Source: Melieria omissa
Taxonomy: Eukaryota; Arthropoda; Insecta; Diptera; Ulidiidae
DNA length: 64,000 nt
Reading direction: 5' to 3'
Assembly (NCBI GenBank): GCA_963971225.1
Contig: OZ020270.1
Location: 16,417,817 to 16,481,816 of the forward strand
Shown here piece after piece: positions 10,254 to 20,184 of this stretch. The position numbers were made by a program, and so were the translations under genes. Below the pieces are notes generated by a model that was given only the letters and a program-made list of their open reading frames with translations, was not told the DNA's origin and did no database searches. Each line of letters begins with the position of its first letter. The stretch's first letter is position 1.

Positions 10254-11756
10254 TCAAGAACGGGAACGCCTCTTTCGTTGGCGGCAGTCTCGTGATATGT
10301 GACCCTGCTTGCCACATGTCCAGCAAACAACTTTAGAGGAGACAACCCGTGGCCTGCCCGGTGACTCAGAGCTTATGGCCTGGATCGAAATGTCACTGTC
10401 CGGCTGGATTTGGCGTATCCTTGCAGGTGCATACCGATTGCCTCCAATCTACGTCGCCTCATATGTCATCGCGCTGGTCACCGTCTCCCTAAATGTCGGC
10501 TTGCCCATGATCAACGCACTGCGACGTGTCTCCGGATCATGAAGACCTTCAATAAACGCCTCAATCTTCATCCTATCGAGATCCTCAGCGCCGCAGGACG
10601 GTTAGCACAGCTGCACGAGCCGCTCAATGTCTGCTGCATATGTCTGCAGCGCCTCGTTGGATCTTTGCCTGCGGTTCTTCAGCTCACAGTGGTACAGCGT
10701 TCTGTTGTGCTCGTCGCTGTATTTGGCTGCCAGCGCCCTTATGACGGTCTCGTACTCACTTCGTAAACATTCTGCAACTGATTTTATTACCTCAGCCGCA
10801 GCACCTTTAAGAGCCAGCGCCAATCGATGACCTTTTCTTACATCGGTCCACTGATTTTCCAGAGCAGCCAGGTCGAATTGTAGCTTGAAGGTATCGAACG
10901 GCGTAGTCCCATCATAAGTAGGCACTTCTGCTCGGGTGGCAACACTTTCCGGAACCGGCGGCAACCATTCTCGCGGCTGTACTTCCCTAAGCCGCTCGTC
11001 CATTTTTCTGTTCATCGAAACGTCCAGACTATCAACTCGTTTGTTCAGGGAATCATCAAGATCGTCAACACGTTTGTTCAGGGAATCATCCAGGTCGCCA
11101 ACTCGTTTGTTCAGGGAATCATCTAGGTCGTCGACTCGTTTATCCAAGTGCTCTACCCGCGTCTCCAGGTGCTCGACTTTCCCATTAATCCTGTCTGAGA
11201 TTTCCTCCACTTTCTGCTCCAAGCGCGCAGAATTTTCCTGAAGCTTGACTTCCATTCGCTCCGCCACTTGCGCTGATATTTCCTGGGTCGCCGTCTTCAT
11301 TTTCGCTGCCATTTCTCGATTTGTAGTTTCCAGCTTCGCTGACATTGCTCGATTTGCAGTCTCGACTTTTGCCGAAATTTCAAGATTCGTAGTTTCCAGC
11401 TTCGCTGCCATCTCCTGATTCGAAGTTTCCAGCTTCGCTGCCATTTCTCGATTCGCTGTTTCCATTTGCGCCGACATGCCTTTGAGTGCAGCCATTAGTT
11501 GGCTCATGTCCAACGCTTGTATTGGTGCAGTCGCTGTACTCTGTAGCGAAGCAGCACCAGCAGGCGACTCCTCCACCTTGGCCGACGCCTCTAGTTCTTG
11601 CGCTCCGAACTCGTGCACAGTCCAATCGACGCCTCGTGCCTCACATGCTTCCCACAAGCGCAACTGCAACTCCACCTTTCCGCCAGCAGTCGGTAAATTC
11701 CAGGCAGCCAGCTCCTTCTTCAGCTGGTCTACCTTCAGCAGCTCGAGTTTAACCAT
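10254..11756 (-). pseudogene. gag: Gag of Gypsy copy 1, with in-frame stops
   Basis: Gag forms the particle shell and binds the RNA. The N-terminus (residues 1-40) looks like a SAP domain (LKVDQLKKELAAWNLP). Residues about 90-250 are a coiled coil built from 11-residue units (KLETTNREMAA-like, then DLDDSLNKRV-like). A capsid-like region follows (FDTFKLQFDLAALENQW), and then a CCHC zinc knuckle (CWTCGKQGHISRDC near 10270-10315). The frame is broken by TAA at 10602-10604 and TAG at 10449-10451; all of it, including the zinc knuckle, is otherwise one frame. A TGA at 10254-10256 ends the frame and may be the natural stop. Pol lies in another frame and its open region begins about 70 bp later, so no frame overlap is visible. 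Confidence 0.85.
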
Positions 11757-11829
11757 GTCCGTGCTCTTATAATTTTATTTATTTACTTGTTTACTTTCAA
11801 TTTTCCACAATCCCACATCTGACACCAAA

Positions 11830-12276
11830 TGTTACGAATACTAGGTCTAGTGGGCTGTTACGTATCACTGGATTGTGCAATTTGAAAATGAAACAACTTT
11901 AGTTATTCCAACGCAGCCAATTCAAAACCAACAGTCACTTTATTATTCACAGTTTTACACTTTACTGTTTGTACATTTAAGTATTTGCTTAATTACTCCG
12001 TGTGGCAACTTCACTTGCCAAAACCAGACTGACTCGCTGCGCCGCATCCGGCTGCCTTTTATACCTGTCAGGCCATCGCGCAGATCGTTCCCGCACATTC
12101 CGGAGTGGACTAAAAGTTTCCATCATTGCCAGGTTGGACTAAAAGTTATTATCGCGGCCGTCGTTGCCAGATTGGACTAAAAGTTACTATCGCGGCCGTC
12201 GTTGCCAGATTGGATTATAGCACGGCACGTAGCGGCAGGGTTGCTTTGCACAGCGACAGACTGTCTTATCGTTACA
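11830..12276 (-). repeat. 5' LTR of Gypsy copy 1
   Basis: 447 bp, the partner of 6148-6601, with the same TATAAAAGG and 38-bp U3 repeats. It is followed inward by the candidate primer-binding site TTTGGTGTCAG (minus strand, about 11819-11829). Confidence 0.92.
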
Positions 12277-12404
12277 ATATGCAAATATACAATGCATATG
12301 TTAGCTCATTCTTAATATTTTTTAATAAAAATATTTTCTGTCTTGGTCCCGCTCAAATCGGAAGCTCCAAAAAAATATGCATTTGCATAAAATTCCGATC
12401 CCTA

Positions 12405-12712
12405 CTCATCACCTTTGGTCCCTTCCTCATACGAAATGCAACTCCAACGCACGTTGGTTCAAACAGGTTACAAGTTCGATAAGCCGACCCACACCAGTGC
12501 TGCCGTTTTCAATTTTGATTCAGTAGTACATGTTATGATTTTTGGGTAGTATTTATGGACTTTGAGTAGTACACATGCATATTTTCTTCACAGTGTAAAA
12601 AATTGCAAGGATTCATCAACTACTAAATCAAATACTGAAACTTAGTAACACATTACCAATTTGATGTATAAAAAAGTGAAAGAAAAAATGTAATTCAGTT
12701 ACAAAAGTCATA
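12405..12712. other. intervening sequence with one hAT-like terminus
   Basis: From 12495 the text CAGTGCTGCCGTTTTCAATT, followed by repeated AGTAGTAC/GGTAGTAT motifs to about 12578, matches on the opposite strand the element end at 36520-36602. It is a lone left terminus of a hAT-like family; no partner end lies nearby. The rest (12580-12712) shows nothing recognisable. Confidence 0.5.
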
Positions 12713-13658
12713 CATTGTGACCGAAAAGTTTCCGGAAATTCTCATTTAAAATTCGCGCGCTGTATATTTTTCGATATTTTAAGTTTCTGTAGGTTGGTAG
12801 CTCTGTCCTTAATTACTATGCCAAAAATGAGCGCGATCTGTCAGACAGTTTGTTTACGGCAGCTGTCGAAACCAGTTCACCTCAGTAGTGCGTTGCGATT
12901 TTGTTAAGAATTTTCTTCAAAATGAGTACCGTGAACAGGTCTCTTTGGACGTGCTTGATCGTGCCAATTCCGATCCAACTTTCATGGAACGCATCATAAC
13001 TGGTGACAAGACATGGGTCTACGAGTACGACATGCAAACAAGCCAAGAATCATCGGAATGGAGAGGAAAAGACGAGCCGAAACCGAAAAAACCACGCCAA
13101 AGTCGCTCGAAAATCAAGGTAATGCTGATTGTTTTCTTCGATATTCGTGGTATGGTGCATCATGAATTCGTCCCTGAAGGACAAACAGTCGGTAAAGACT
13201 ATTATTTGACTGTTTTAAGACGTTTGCGTGAAAATATCCGCCGTAAACGGCCTCAATTGTGGAAGGATAATTCATGGATTTTTCATGACGATAATGCTCC
13301 CTCGCACCGAGCCAACATTATCAACGATTTTAAGGCCAAACATTCAATAAATACCATCGAACAGCCACCGTATTCACCTGATCTTGCACCGTGTGACTTT
13401 TTCCTGTTTCCCAAACTCAAATTACCACTCAGAGGAACGCGTTTTGAATCCATAGAAGAGGTAAAACAGAATTCGCAGAGGGAACTCAAAGCCATACCGG
13501 AAAGCGCCTATAAGAAATGTTTTGATGATTGGAAGAAACGTTGGCATATGTGTATCGCTTCTAATGGAGCATATTTTGAAGGAGATAAAATAAATATTGA
13601 TGAAGATTAAGAATTTTGCGTTTTATTTAAAATTTCCGGAAACTTTTCGGTTACAAGG
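12713..13658 (+). mobile_element. mariner element A, internally deleted
   Basis: The inverted tips GTGACCGAAAAGTTTCCGG and, on the other strand, GTAACCGAAAAGTTTCCGG lie inside TA dinucleotides (12711-12712 and 13659-13660). At 946 bp it is about 350 bp shorter than a usual 1.3-kb mariner. The missing part is the N-terminal DNA-binding half of the transposase. Confidence 0.9.
12888..13610 (+). pseudogene. mariner transposase, N-terminally deleted
   Basis: The 240-codon frame carries the whole DD34D catalytic part of a mariner transposase: TGDKTWVYEYD near residue 38, FHDDNAPSH near residue 133, and YSPDLAPCDFFLFP near residue 160. It ends GAYFEGDKI, as mariner proteins commonly do. The listed first codon is not an ATG, and sequence upstream of it is 5' untranslated region joined directly to the middle of the gene, so the helix-turn-helix DNA-binding domain is gone. 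The catalytic residues are intact, but without the N-terminus it should not bind its own tips. The termini remain usable by a complete relative. Confidence 0.9.
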
Positions 13659-14223
13659 TATAAACAAACTTTTTTATGTTTTTATTATATACTAACTAGC
13701 TGGGCCCTACGGCTTTGCACGCAAGCTCTCCTGTTTCCCCATATACGAATTCTTATCCATTGTTGAGCCCATCAGATTTTGATTAAAAAAAGAACATGTG
13801 TCTAACTATCTTTGATTTCGGGTGTTTTCAAAATTTTGAAGTCAGAAGGCCCATTCAATTATGTGTTTTCGTATTTACAGATTTCGATTCTTCGAGTTTC
13901 GGTTTTCAAAAAATTAAAAGCACCTTGTTATTATTTCCCGACTGAAGTGCTTTTGATAAGTTTGAAGTCAGAACTCCCAATAAATCTTATTTCTCCATAC
14001 AAATTGTTAACCCATTGATGACCGCGTTAGATTTTGACTTTCAAAAAAGTGAAACATTATTTCTCGCTAAGAGTACTTTCACTAAGTTTGAAGTCAATGT
14101 GCCCATTAATTCATATTTTTCACAGTTACTCCATACAAACTTTTAACCCGTCGCTGACCCCGACCGATTTTAATATTCGGTAAAATGAAAAGCACGTATC
14201 GAGTTATTTAACATTTAAAGTAC

Positions 14224-14423
14224 TGTCAGGGTTTTATTAGAATGTCTTTATTGTTTTCTTTCTTTAAACTATTCGACAAGTTAATTAAAGTATTTTTATT
14301 GTATTAGCGCGATTGACGTGCGCGTGCGCGGGCGGCCGTTGTTCGTCTTTTCTCTCCCTTCCTTTCGCTGCGTGAGCTTGGCTGCGGCACCAGCTGCGAG
14401 CAGTGCGGCCAAGTCACTTGACA
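14224..14423 (-). repeat. 3' LTR of the Mdg3-like element
   Basis: 200 bp, TG...CA ends on each strand. It includes a GC-rich block (GTGCGCGTGCGCGGGCGGCC). The pol frame runs 10 bp into this LTR before stopping. Confidence 0.93.
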
Positions 14424-15558
14424 GTCGGCCCTTCCTGACAAGGCATCATCCCGATGTCTGATGTATCACCTTCCTCGCCGTCGTCATCATCGTCATCACT
14501 CACACCGTCTAGCTCCGGAGGCATCGAACACCACGGTTTTAGCTTATCCGAGGCATGCACGGTTTCAAGTTTTCGCTGACTGGTTTGCATGCCATCAGCA
14601 TCCCGTATAAGGTAACGATCATTACCGAGTACTTCGGCAACAACGTATGGGCCTCGGAACTTCGGTTCGAGTTTCCGCGATTCGCCAGTCGCAGGAGGCT
14701 CGTTCTGCACGACGACCAAATCGTTGACTGCGTAGATGGAGGGCCGTCGATGGTTCTGGTCAAAACGCACCTTCCACTTGGAGCGCTGTTCTTCAATACG
14801 AGCAAGGGCGGCGCACAGTGGCTGATTCTGCCGACGTAGGTTGCAAAAGTCGATTTTGTCATGTTCGATTTGGGGAAAACTGTTATACTTGTCCGATACA
14901 TAAATGCTTGGACCTAAGAAATCCGAAAACCTTAACTAAATTGGTCAAATAGTTTTGCTTGTAGAGCCCGTCAAAGTTGAGCAATTTTTAGAGTGTGAAA
15001 TAATATCAGAAATTTGCACTTTTTCAGCAAAGCTGAAGTTTTAAAATACGGAAAGGAGCAAATTAATTGAAACTTTTTGCACCAGCATCGTAAAAGAAGG
15101 CATTTGTAGTAAATAACTAAATATAGAAAAAAAAAGTTGGTTGTTGTTGTTGTCTTTTCATAGGCACTCACTTGAAGCACTGTTTTTATCACTCTTTTTG
15201 AACTTTCGATAGACTTTCAAAAAAAAGGCCATACTTGCCACGGTTCCGTCTTTAGGAAAATTGTTCACTAGTCTTATGTGAGTACTGCCCTGAAGAGATC
15301 GGGTGCCCGATTTTGCCCGACTGGAGTTTACAGCGATTTTTCTGTGGCCACCTCGCGCAATTTTGAGCTTTCGGGTGCGTGCGTTCGAACAAGTTCGTCA
15401 AGATTTTGATAGTTTATGAATTACACGCGATTATAGTCGTTACCAGGGCATGCATATTTGGATTTTGGCTTCATTTAAGAAGTGATACAAGCTTGCAACT
15501 CCATAGTAAGTCGACTTTTTTTTTGGCGTATATTGCTGTAAGCTCGAAGTAAAGAGTA

Positions 15559-16515
15559 AGGGAGAGGGCTGGGTTGTGAACCAGGCTGGGGTGTGAACCA
15601 CTACCGTTTTTTCTTTCCCTAATTGACATATCGCCAATCTTTCAACTGTCAAGTTTGTCTTATGATATGATTCTGCTTTTGTGGTTACACCAAAGTGTAA
15701 ACACGTATTGCTTGTGGCAGCTACAGACATCGTGTTTGAAAATCGACTGCGAAAACTTGTTTTGCTTTTTTTTTAAGTGCTATCCAAGTGACTGAGCTTA
15801 TTGCAAAAAGGTCAGTGTAATACATGTTTATTTAGTGCTTTGATTATATTTTACGATGCAATATTTGTTTATGTCGAATTGTGATTGGAAGTGTCGTTTA
15901 TTTTAAAGTTTCCAAAATGGCATCGTGGTTGGGCTGTGAACCACTGAGGTGGCTGGGTTATGAACCACCTGTTTTTTGTACTACATTTGTTCAAATAAGG
16001 ACGGATTTAATAAAATAAAGTAATTTTATGTTATTTCACTCGATTTCGGTGAGTTCACTTGAAGTTGGCCAATTCGAGAACGCGTTCGTATTTCACATGC
16101 AAACATTCCGACACAGATTAGGATGAAAATTCAAAATATGGAGCACTTTCATTCATCGCGGGTTTTTGGCCTAAGTGGCGTCATTATAACTTTTTTTCAC
16201 CTCTTGAGGCCTCCTGATTAAGTAAATTCTCAACTTACTTAAAAATTATGGGTGTTTTCTTCGTATTTTCCGACTTTAATAGGGATTTTCCAGATGGTTC
16301 ACAACCCAGCCACTTTTTTGGAAAAGCGAAAAATCACGTCCTTAGAAAGTTGGACGTAGAGAGTTAAATATCAATCAAAACAGTAATCCGTCTTCATAAA
16401 AAAGTTGCGTTTTATATTTGCCTTTCCAACGGTATCTTTGATTTTTCGATATCTTTATTCTGAGAAAAGTTAGAGCCAAAAAACAAAACCCGGTTCACAA
16501 CCCAGCCCTCTCCCT
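15559..16515. mobile_element. MITE nested in the Transib element
   Basis: Inverted tips AGGGAGAGGGCTGGGTTGTG at both ends, inside TA dinucleotides (15557-15558 and 16516-16517), give a 957-bp element. A 17-bp motif close to GGCTGGGTTGTGAACCA occurs six times: forward at 15567, 15584, 15927 and 15951, reverse at 16295 and 16491. No coding frame is supported. The TA duplication suggests Tc1/mariner-type mobilisation; the superfamily is otherwise open. Confidence 0.75.
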
Positions 16516-16984
16516 TACTTTTGCTGGATGCGCAGTTCGCACGTACGAAAAACAAGTTGGCTTTCATTTTCGGCAATCAGCTATCATGTATCCTTTGATG
16601 TAATGCTTTTGTTTTTAACAAAATACTAACACTGTGTCTCTCATACAATTTTTTTTTAATTTGAGCAAAACTCAGTCAGTCGCCAGTAGTCTTTGAGTTC
16701 AACCGCGACAATGAAACAATTAGTTATTGAAAAACAAAAAGCAGACTTATATACATGTGTACTGTCTAAAATCCACTTATGTGTCTGGGCTGTTCAAAAA
16801 TCTCACAACGGGTAAAAACCTAAGAACTGCAGGTACCTGCTATTACTAGAATCTTAGTGCCTGCTATTTGAATGTAAGTAAAGTTAGTTTCGAATTTAAT
16901 TTAAACTAAACATCACTTCAACTCCGCCACTGCAACTAAACCGAAGAAGAAGCACAATAATGTTTTTAAAAAATTCGAAGCTGT

Positions 16985-17323
16985 TTGAAATATTTACTAT
17001 TTCGAAGACAAAGGAGCAGTTCGTTCTGGTTACGTCGAACTGGTTACGTCGAAGGAAGTTTGCCTGCAGCCAAAACATCTACGACTAAAGAGAAGATATC
17101 CAGGACTTATCGCACTATCAAGTTAAAATGGATTGCGGCAAATCGTACCAAATTCAATTTTGTCCAGAGTAATGAGTGGTTAGAAAAAATGATATACTTC
17201 GATGCAAGAGATGCGATAAGCGATGACCAACCATCGACATCAAAGGCGGCAAAAGGAAGGCCGAAAAAGTCAACTCAGGACTGTGCGTCATTCACTAAAA
17301 ATAGGAGGCAACGGGAAAAATAA
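16985..17323 (+). CDS. short frame in the Transib element, unassigned
   Basis: The 112-codon frame ends in a basic region (GRPKKSTQDCASFTKNRRQR) after an acidic, serine-rich patch (DARDAISDDQPSTS). A GRPKK-plus-basic stretch is seen in some DNA-binding transposon proteins, but I cannot match it to a Transib transposase, and no catalytic acidic residues can be assigned. It may be the N-terminal remnant of the element's own protein. It lies outside the nested MITE. Confidence 0.3.
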   Translation: MKYLLFRRQRSSSFWLRRTGYVEGSLPAAKTSTTKEKISRTYRTIKLKWIAANRTKFNFVQSNEWLEKMIYFDARDAISDDQPSTSKAAKGRPKKSTQDCASFTKNRRQREK

Positions 17324-20184
17324 CTCTCACCCACTTTCCAGAAGATTTGATCATAAAATAAAATAAGGTTTAGGAGAAAATGAAAGGTGTTATAGTGAAA
17401 GCAGTTTTACCAGCAAGCCCGGGTCGCATAAAAAACAGTATTCCCACCCCACCCAATAAGCTACCGATCAAATATAGGCCTAATGAAGCTTTAGCATTGT
17501 TCTTAAACTTCGGATTGTCCAAAGAAAAATTGACTTTTTTTGTACATTTTTCGAATTCTGGTTCTCATTTTGAAAGCAAAATTTATGAATTTTTATCTTT
17601 AAATTTGACTCTTTCAGATTATTTCTTATATTTCTTATTACTTTTCATCTTTTTTAACTAAAACTTACCATTGTTATTCGCATTATTCTTATTTACAGTA
17701 AGCCGAACTTTGACAAAGTATTACGTAGCACCCTGTACCTCGATTGAGTTCAGGTTTGAGAATACAATAGCCTGATGAATTTCTAATCAACAGCAAAATT
17801 TTCCAATTATCTCTATTCGTTCAGGAGTTATTAATTTTGCAACCTGAAATGACAAATTGAGCCACTGTGCGGCGTCTCGCTTCTCTTGCATGGGTTGATC
17901 CTGATCGCCCTCAATGGCCGCTGCCAACATTCGATTATGGACCACGTTGTTAAGTTTGAAGTCGAAAATAAGTTCATTGGGGCTATACCCCGTCGTCGTA
18001 CTTTTCTGGGAGTTGACAGTCCACTGCAAGTTCCTTAGCTGCTCGTCCCAATCCTTCGGGTTGGTTGTCGATGTTCGCAGGTAGTTAAGTATCGTCTGAT
18101 TTGCTCGCTCGACTTGACCGTTTGCGCGTGGCGTCCGAACTGCTGTTTTAATGTGGGTAATACCGTTTTCCTCGCAATATTGGGCGAATTGCTTGGCAGT
18201 GAAAGCTGTGCCACGATCCGTAACCACACGCGTCGGTAACCCAAAATAACAGGAAATATCGTTTAGAGCCTGCAGCACTGGTTGAGTTTTGGTGCTACGT
18301 ACGGCCTTTACGACCAGATATTTGGTGAAAGCGTCGTTGATGGCAATAATGTGTGTATAGCCATGTTTGCTCTTCACAAATGGCCCCAAATGATCGAGAT
18401 GCAAAAGTCTAAAAGGAATGGGCTCCATGGCTGTGGTATGAAGGTCACCTTCCGGTTTCCCCCCTTTCGTTTTGTTGTAACAACAGTCAACACAAGACAG
18501 GATGTACTCCTTAACGTATTTTCGTGCTCGCGAAAACCAGAAATGCTGCAACACTCGTTGGAGGGTCTTGTCTACACTGAAATGCCCCATTTCATCATGG
18601 CAGTACTTTACTACCCGCCAGCGTACCGCTTTAGGTACAACAAACAAAAGCTTGTCACCATCGCGTCGGTAGAGCCGATTGTTACGCAGGCAGTATTCCC
18701 TGCGCAACTGTTTCTCGTCGTGGGTGTCGTTACCTCCCTTCAACCTGGAAATCGTGGTTTGTAGTACGGGGTCCTGCATCTGCATCATCAACAGCCAATC
18801 GTCGTCGACCATCTCGACACGTAGTACAGCATCCGATTCGATAGGCGCCCTACTTAAGGCGTCGACATGAGTCATGCGGGAACCAGCTCGATGGAGAATT
18901 TCAAAGTTGTATTCCATTAAATGCACCCACCATCGTGCAATTCGAGGTATGAGAGGGGTCTTCGCTTTGACTGCGGTAATCGCTGAACAATCAGTTACTA
19001 CTTTGAACGACTTACCCAGCAAATAGACCCGAAAACGTTTCAATGCTTCCACTACCGCCAGGACTTCCAATTCGTAACTGTGGTATTTGGACTCCGCCTC
19101 GGTGCAATGACGACTGAAATACATGACCGCCTTCCAAGCACCCCCGTCGGTGTTGGACTGCAGAAGCACTGCCGCGATACCTAGACTGCTTGCATCCGTA
19201 TGCACTTCGTGCGAGGCGTTGTAACTATAAAGCGTTAATACCGGATCACTGCACAGTTTTTTAATCAAAGTTTCAAATGCATTTTGTTGGGCATCACCCC
19301 ACTCGAACTTCTCTATTTTCGTTATCAGCTTCGTCAGAGGCCGCGAAATTTGCGAATAATCTTCCACGAACTTTCGAAAGAACCCGGTTAGACCCAAAAA
19401 TCGCCGTACTTCGGTCTGCGTTGTCGGTATTTTAAAATGTTTTATTGCTAGCACTTTACATTCACCAGGCCTTATGCAATCACCGTTTATTTTATGTCCG
19501 AGAAACTCGATTTCTTCCGCGAGAAATCTACACTTGTCCAAACGCAACGTCAAACCATGTTTTTCAACCACTTGTAGAAAATCGTTCAGTTTGCTTAACC
19601 CCTCTTCGACTGAGCGGCTCGCGATGATTACATCATCAAGGTACGCGATAATATTTTGTAGTTTACACTGTTCGATCAGTCTACTCATTGTTTCTTGGAA
19701 AACGGCAGGTGCGTTTACCAATCCGAACGGCATTCGGTTGTACTCATAATGTCCGTCCGTTGTAACGAACGCCGTGTACGGCTTCGATTCTTCGTCCACC
19801 TCGATTTGGTGATAACCCATTTTAAAGTCAAGAGTCGTGAAATAACTGTACCCGGACAGTTGTGCAAACAGTTCTTCGATAATCGGTATCGGAAACGGCG
19901 GTTTCACAGTAATTTTGTTTAATTGTCTGTAATCTACGCACATTCGGAATTCGTGGTTTTTCTTTTCGACCAATACGATTGGGGACGCGTACGGTGAGTT
20001 CGACGGGCGTATGATTTCACTTTTCAACAAATCGTCGATTATGTCTTTCACTATCGGACGTCTCGCAAATGGTACCCGGTACGGTTTCATATTGATCGGC
20101 ACCTCTGACGATAACTTAATTTTCATTTTGCTCAAGTTCGTTCTACCCACGGCAGCCGATACAGCCGCGAAGCACTTCTTGTAT

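Larger units (their letters stand above)
6148..12276 (-). mobile_element. Ty3/Gypsy LTR retrotransposon, copy 1
   Basis: Two long terminal repeats (454 and 447 bp) begin TGTTACG and end TTACA, and are flanked by the 4-bp duplication ATAT (6144-6147 and 12277-12280). The coding strand is minus. In that direction the order is 5' LTR (11830-12276), a primer-binding region reading TTTGGTGTCAG just inside it, gag, protease-RT-RNase H-integrase, and a purine-rich AAGTGGTGGGGAG run directly before the 3' LTR (6148-6601). There is no env. The gag frame has internal stops while pol is open, so the copy is probably not autonomous but could supply Pol. The tRNA primer was not identified. Confidence 0.93.
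6081..12404. mobile_element. hAT-type MITE, 191 bp, split by a Gypsy insertion
   Basis: The left end reads TAGGTATCGGATTTATATGC and the right end, on the other strand, TAGGGATCGGAATTTTATGC. An 8-bp direct repeat CTCATCAC flanks them at 6073-6080 and 12405-12412, the target-duplication size of hAT elements. Removing the Gypsy element (6148-12276) and one 4-bp duplication leaves 191 bp of mostly ATGCAAAA-like sequence. It has no coding capacity, so it would have moved using another element's transposase. Confidence 0.8.
14814..17869. mobile_element. Transib-type DNA transposon with RSS-like ends
   Basis: Both ends begin CACAGTGGCT reading inward: 14814 on the plus strand, 17869 on the minus strand. 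The 5-bp GC-rich duplication CGGCG flanks them (14809-14813 and 17870-17874). Each end has the heptamer CACAGTG, a 22-bp spacer ending AGGTT, and then GCAAAA. Heptamer CACAGTG with a 5-bp GC-rich target duplication is the signature of Transib, the superfamily from which RAG1 and its recombination signals are thought to derive. It sits precisely in the Mdg3-like integrase gene. Only a short possible coding remnant (16985-17323) is visible and a 957-bp MITE is nested inside, so this copy is non-autonomous; native length is about 2.1 kb. Confidence 0.85.

Noticed and set aside
14811..14850. Similarity of this stretch to the minus strand at 17837-17873, first read as an inversion of pol
   Set aside because: The shared text is the inverted tips of the Transib element; pol reads on perfectly across it once the insert and CGGCG are set aside.
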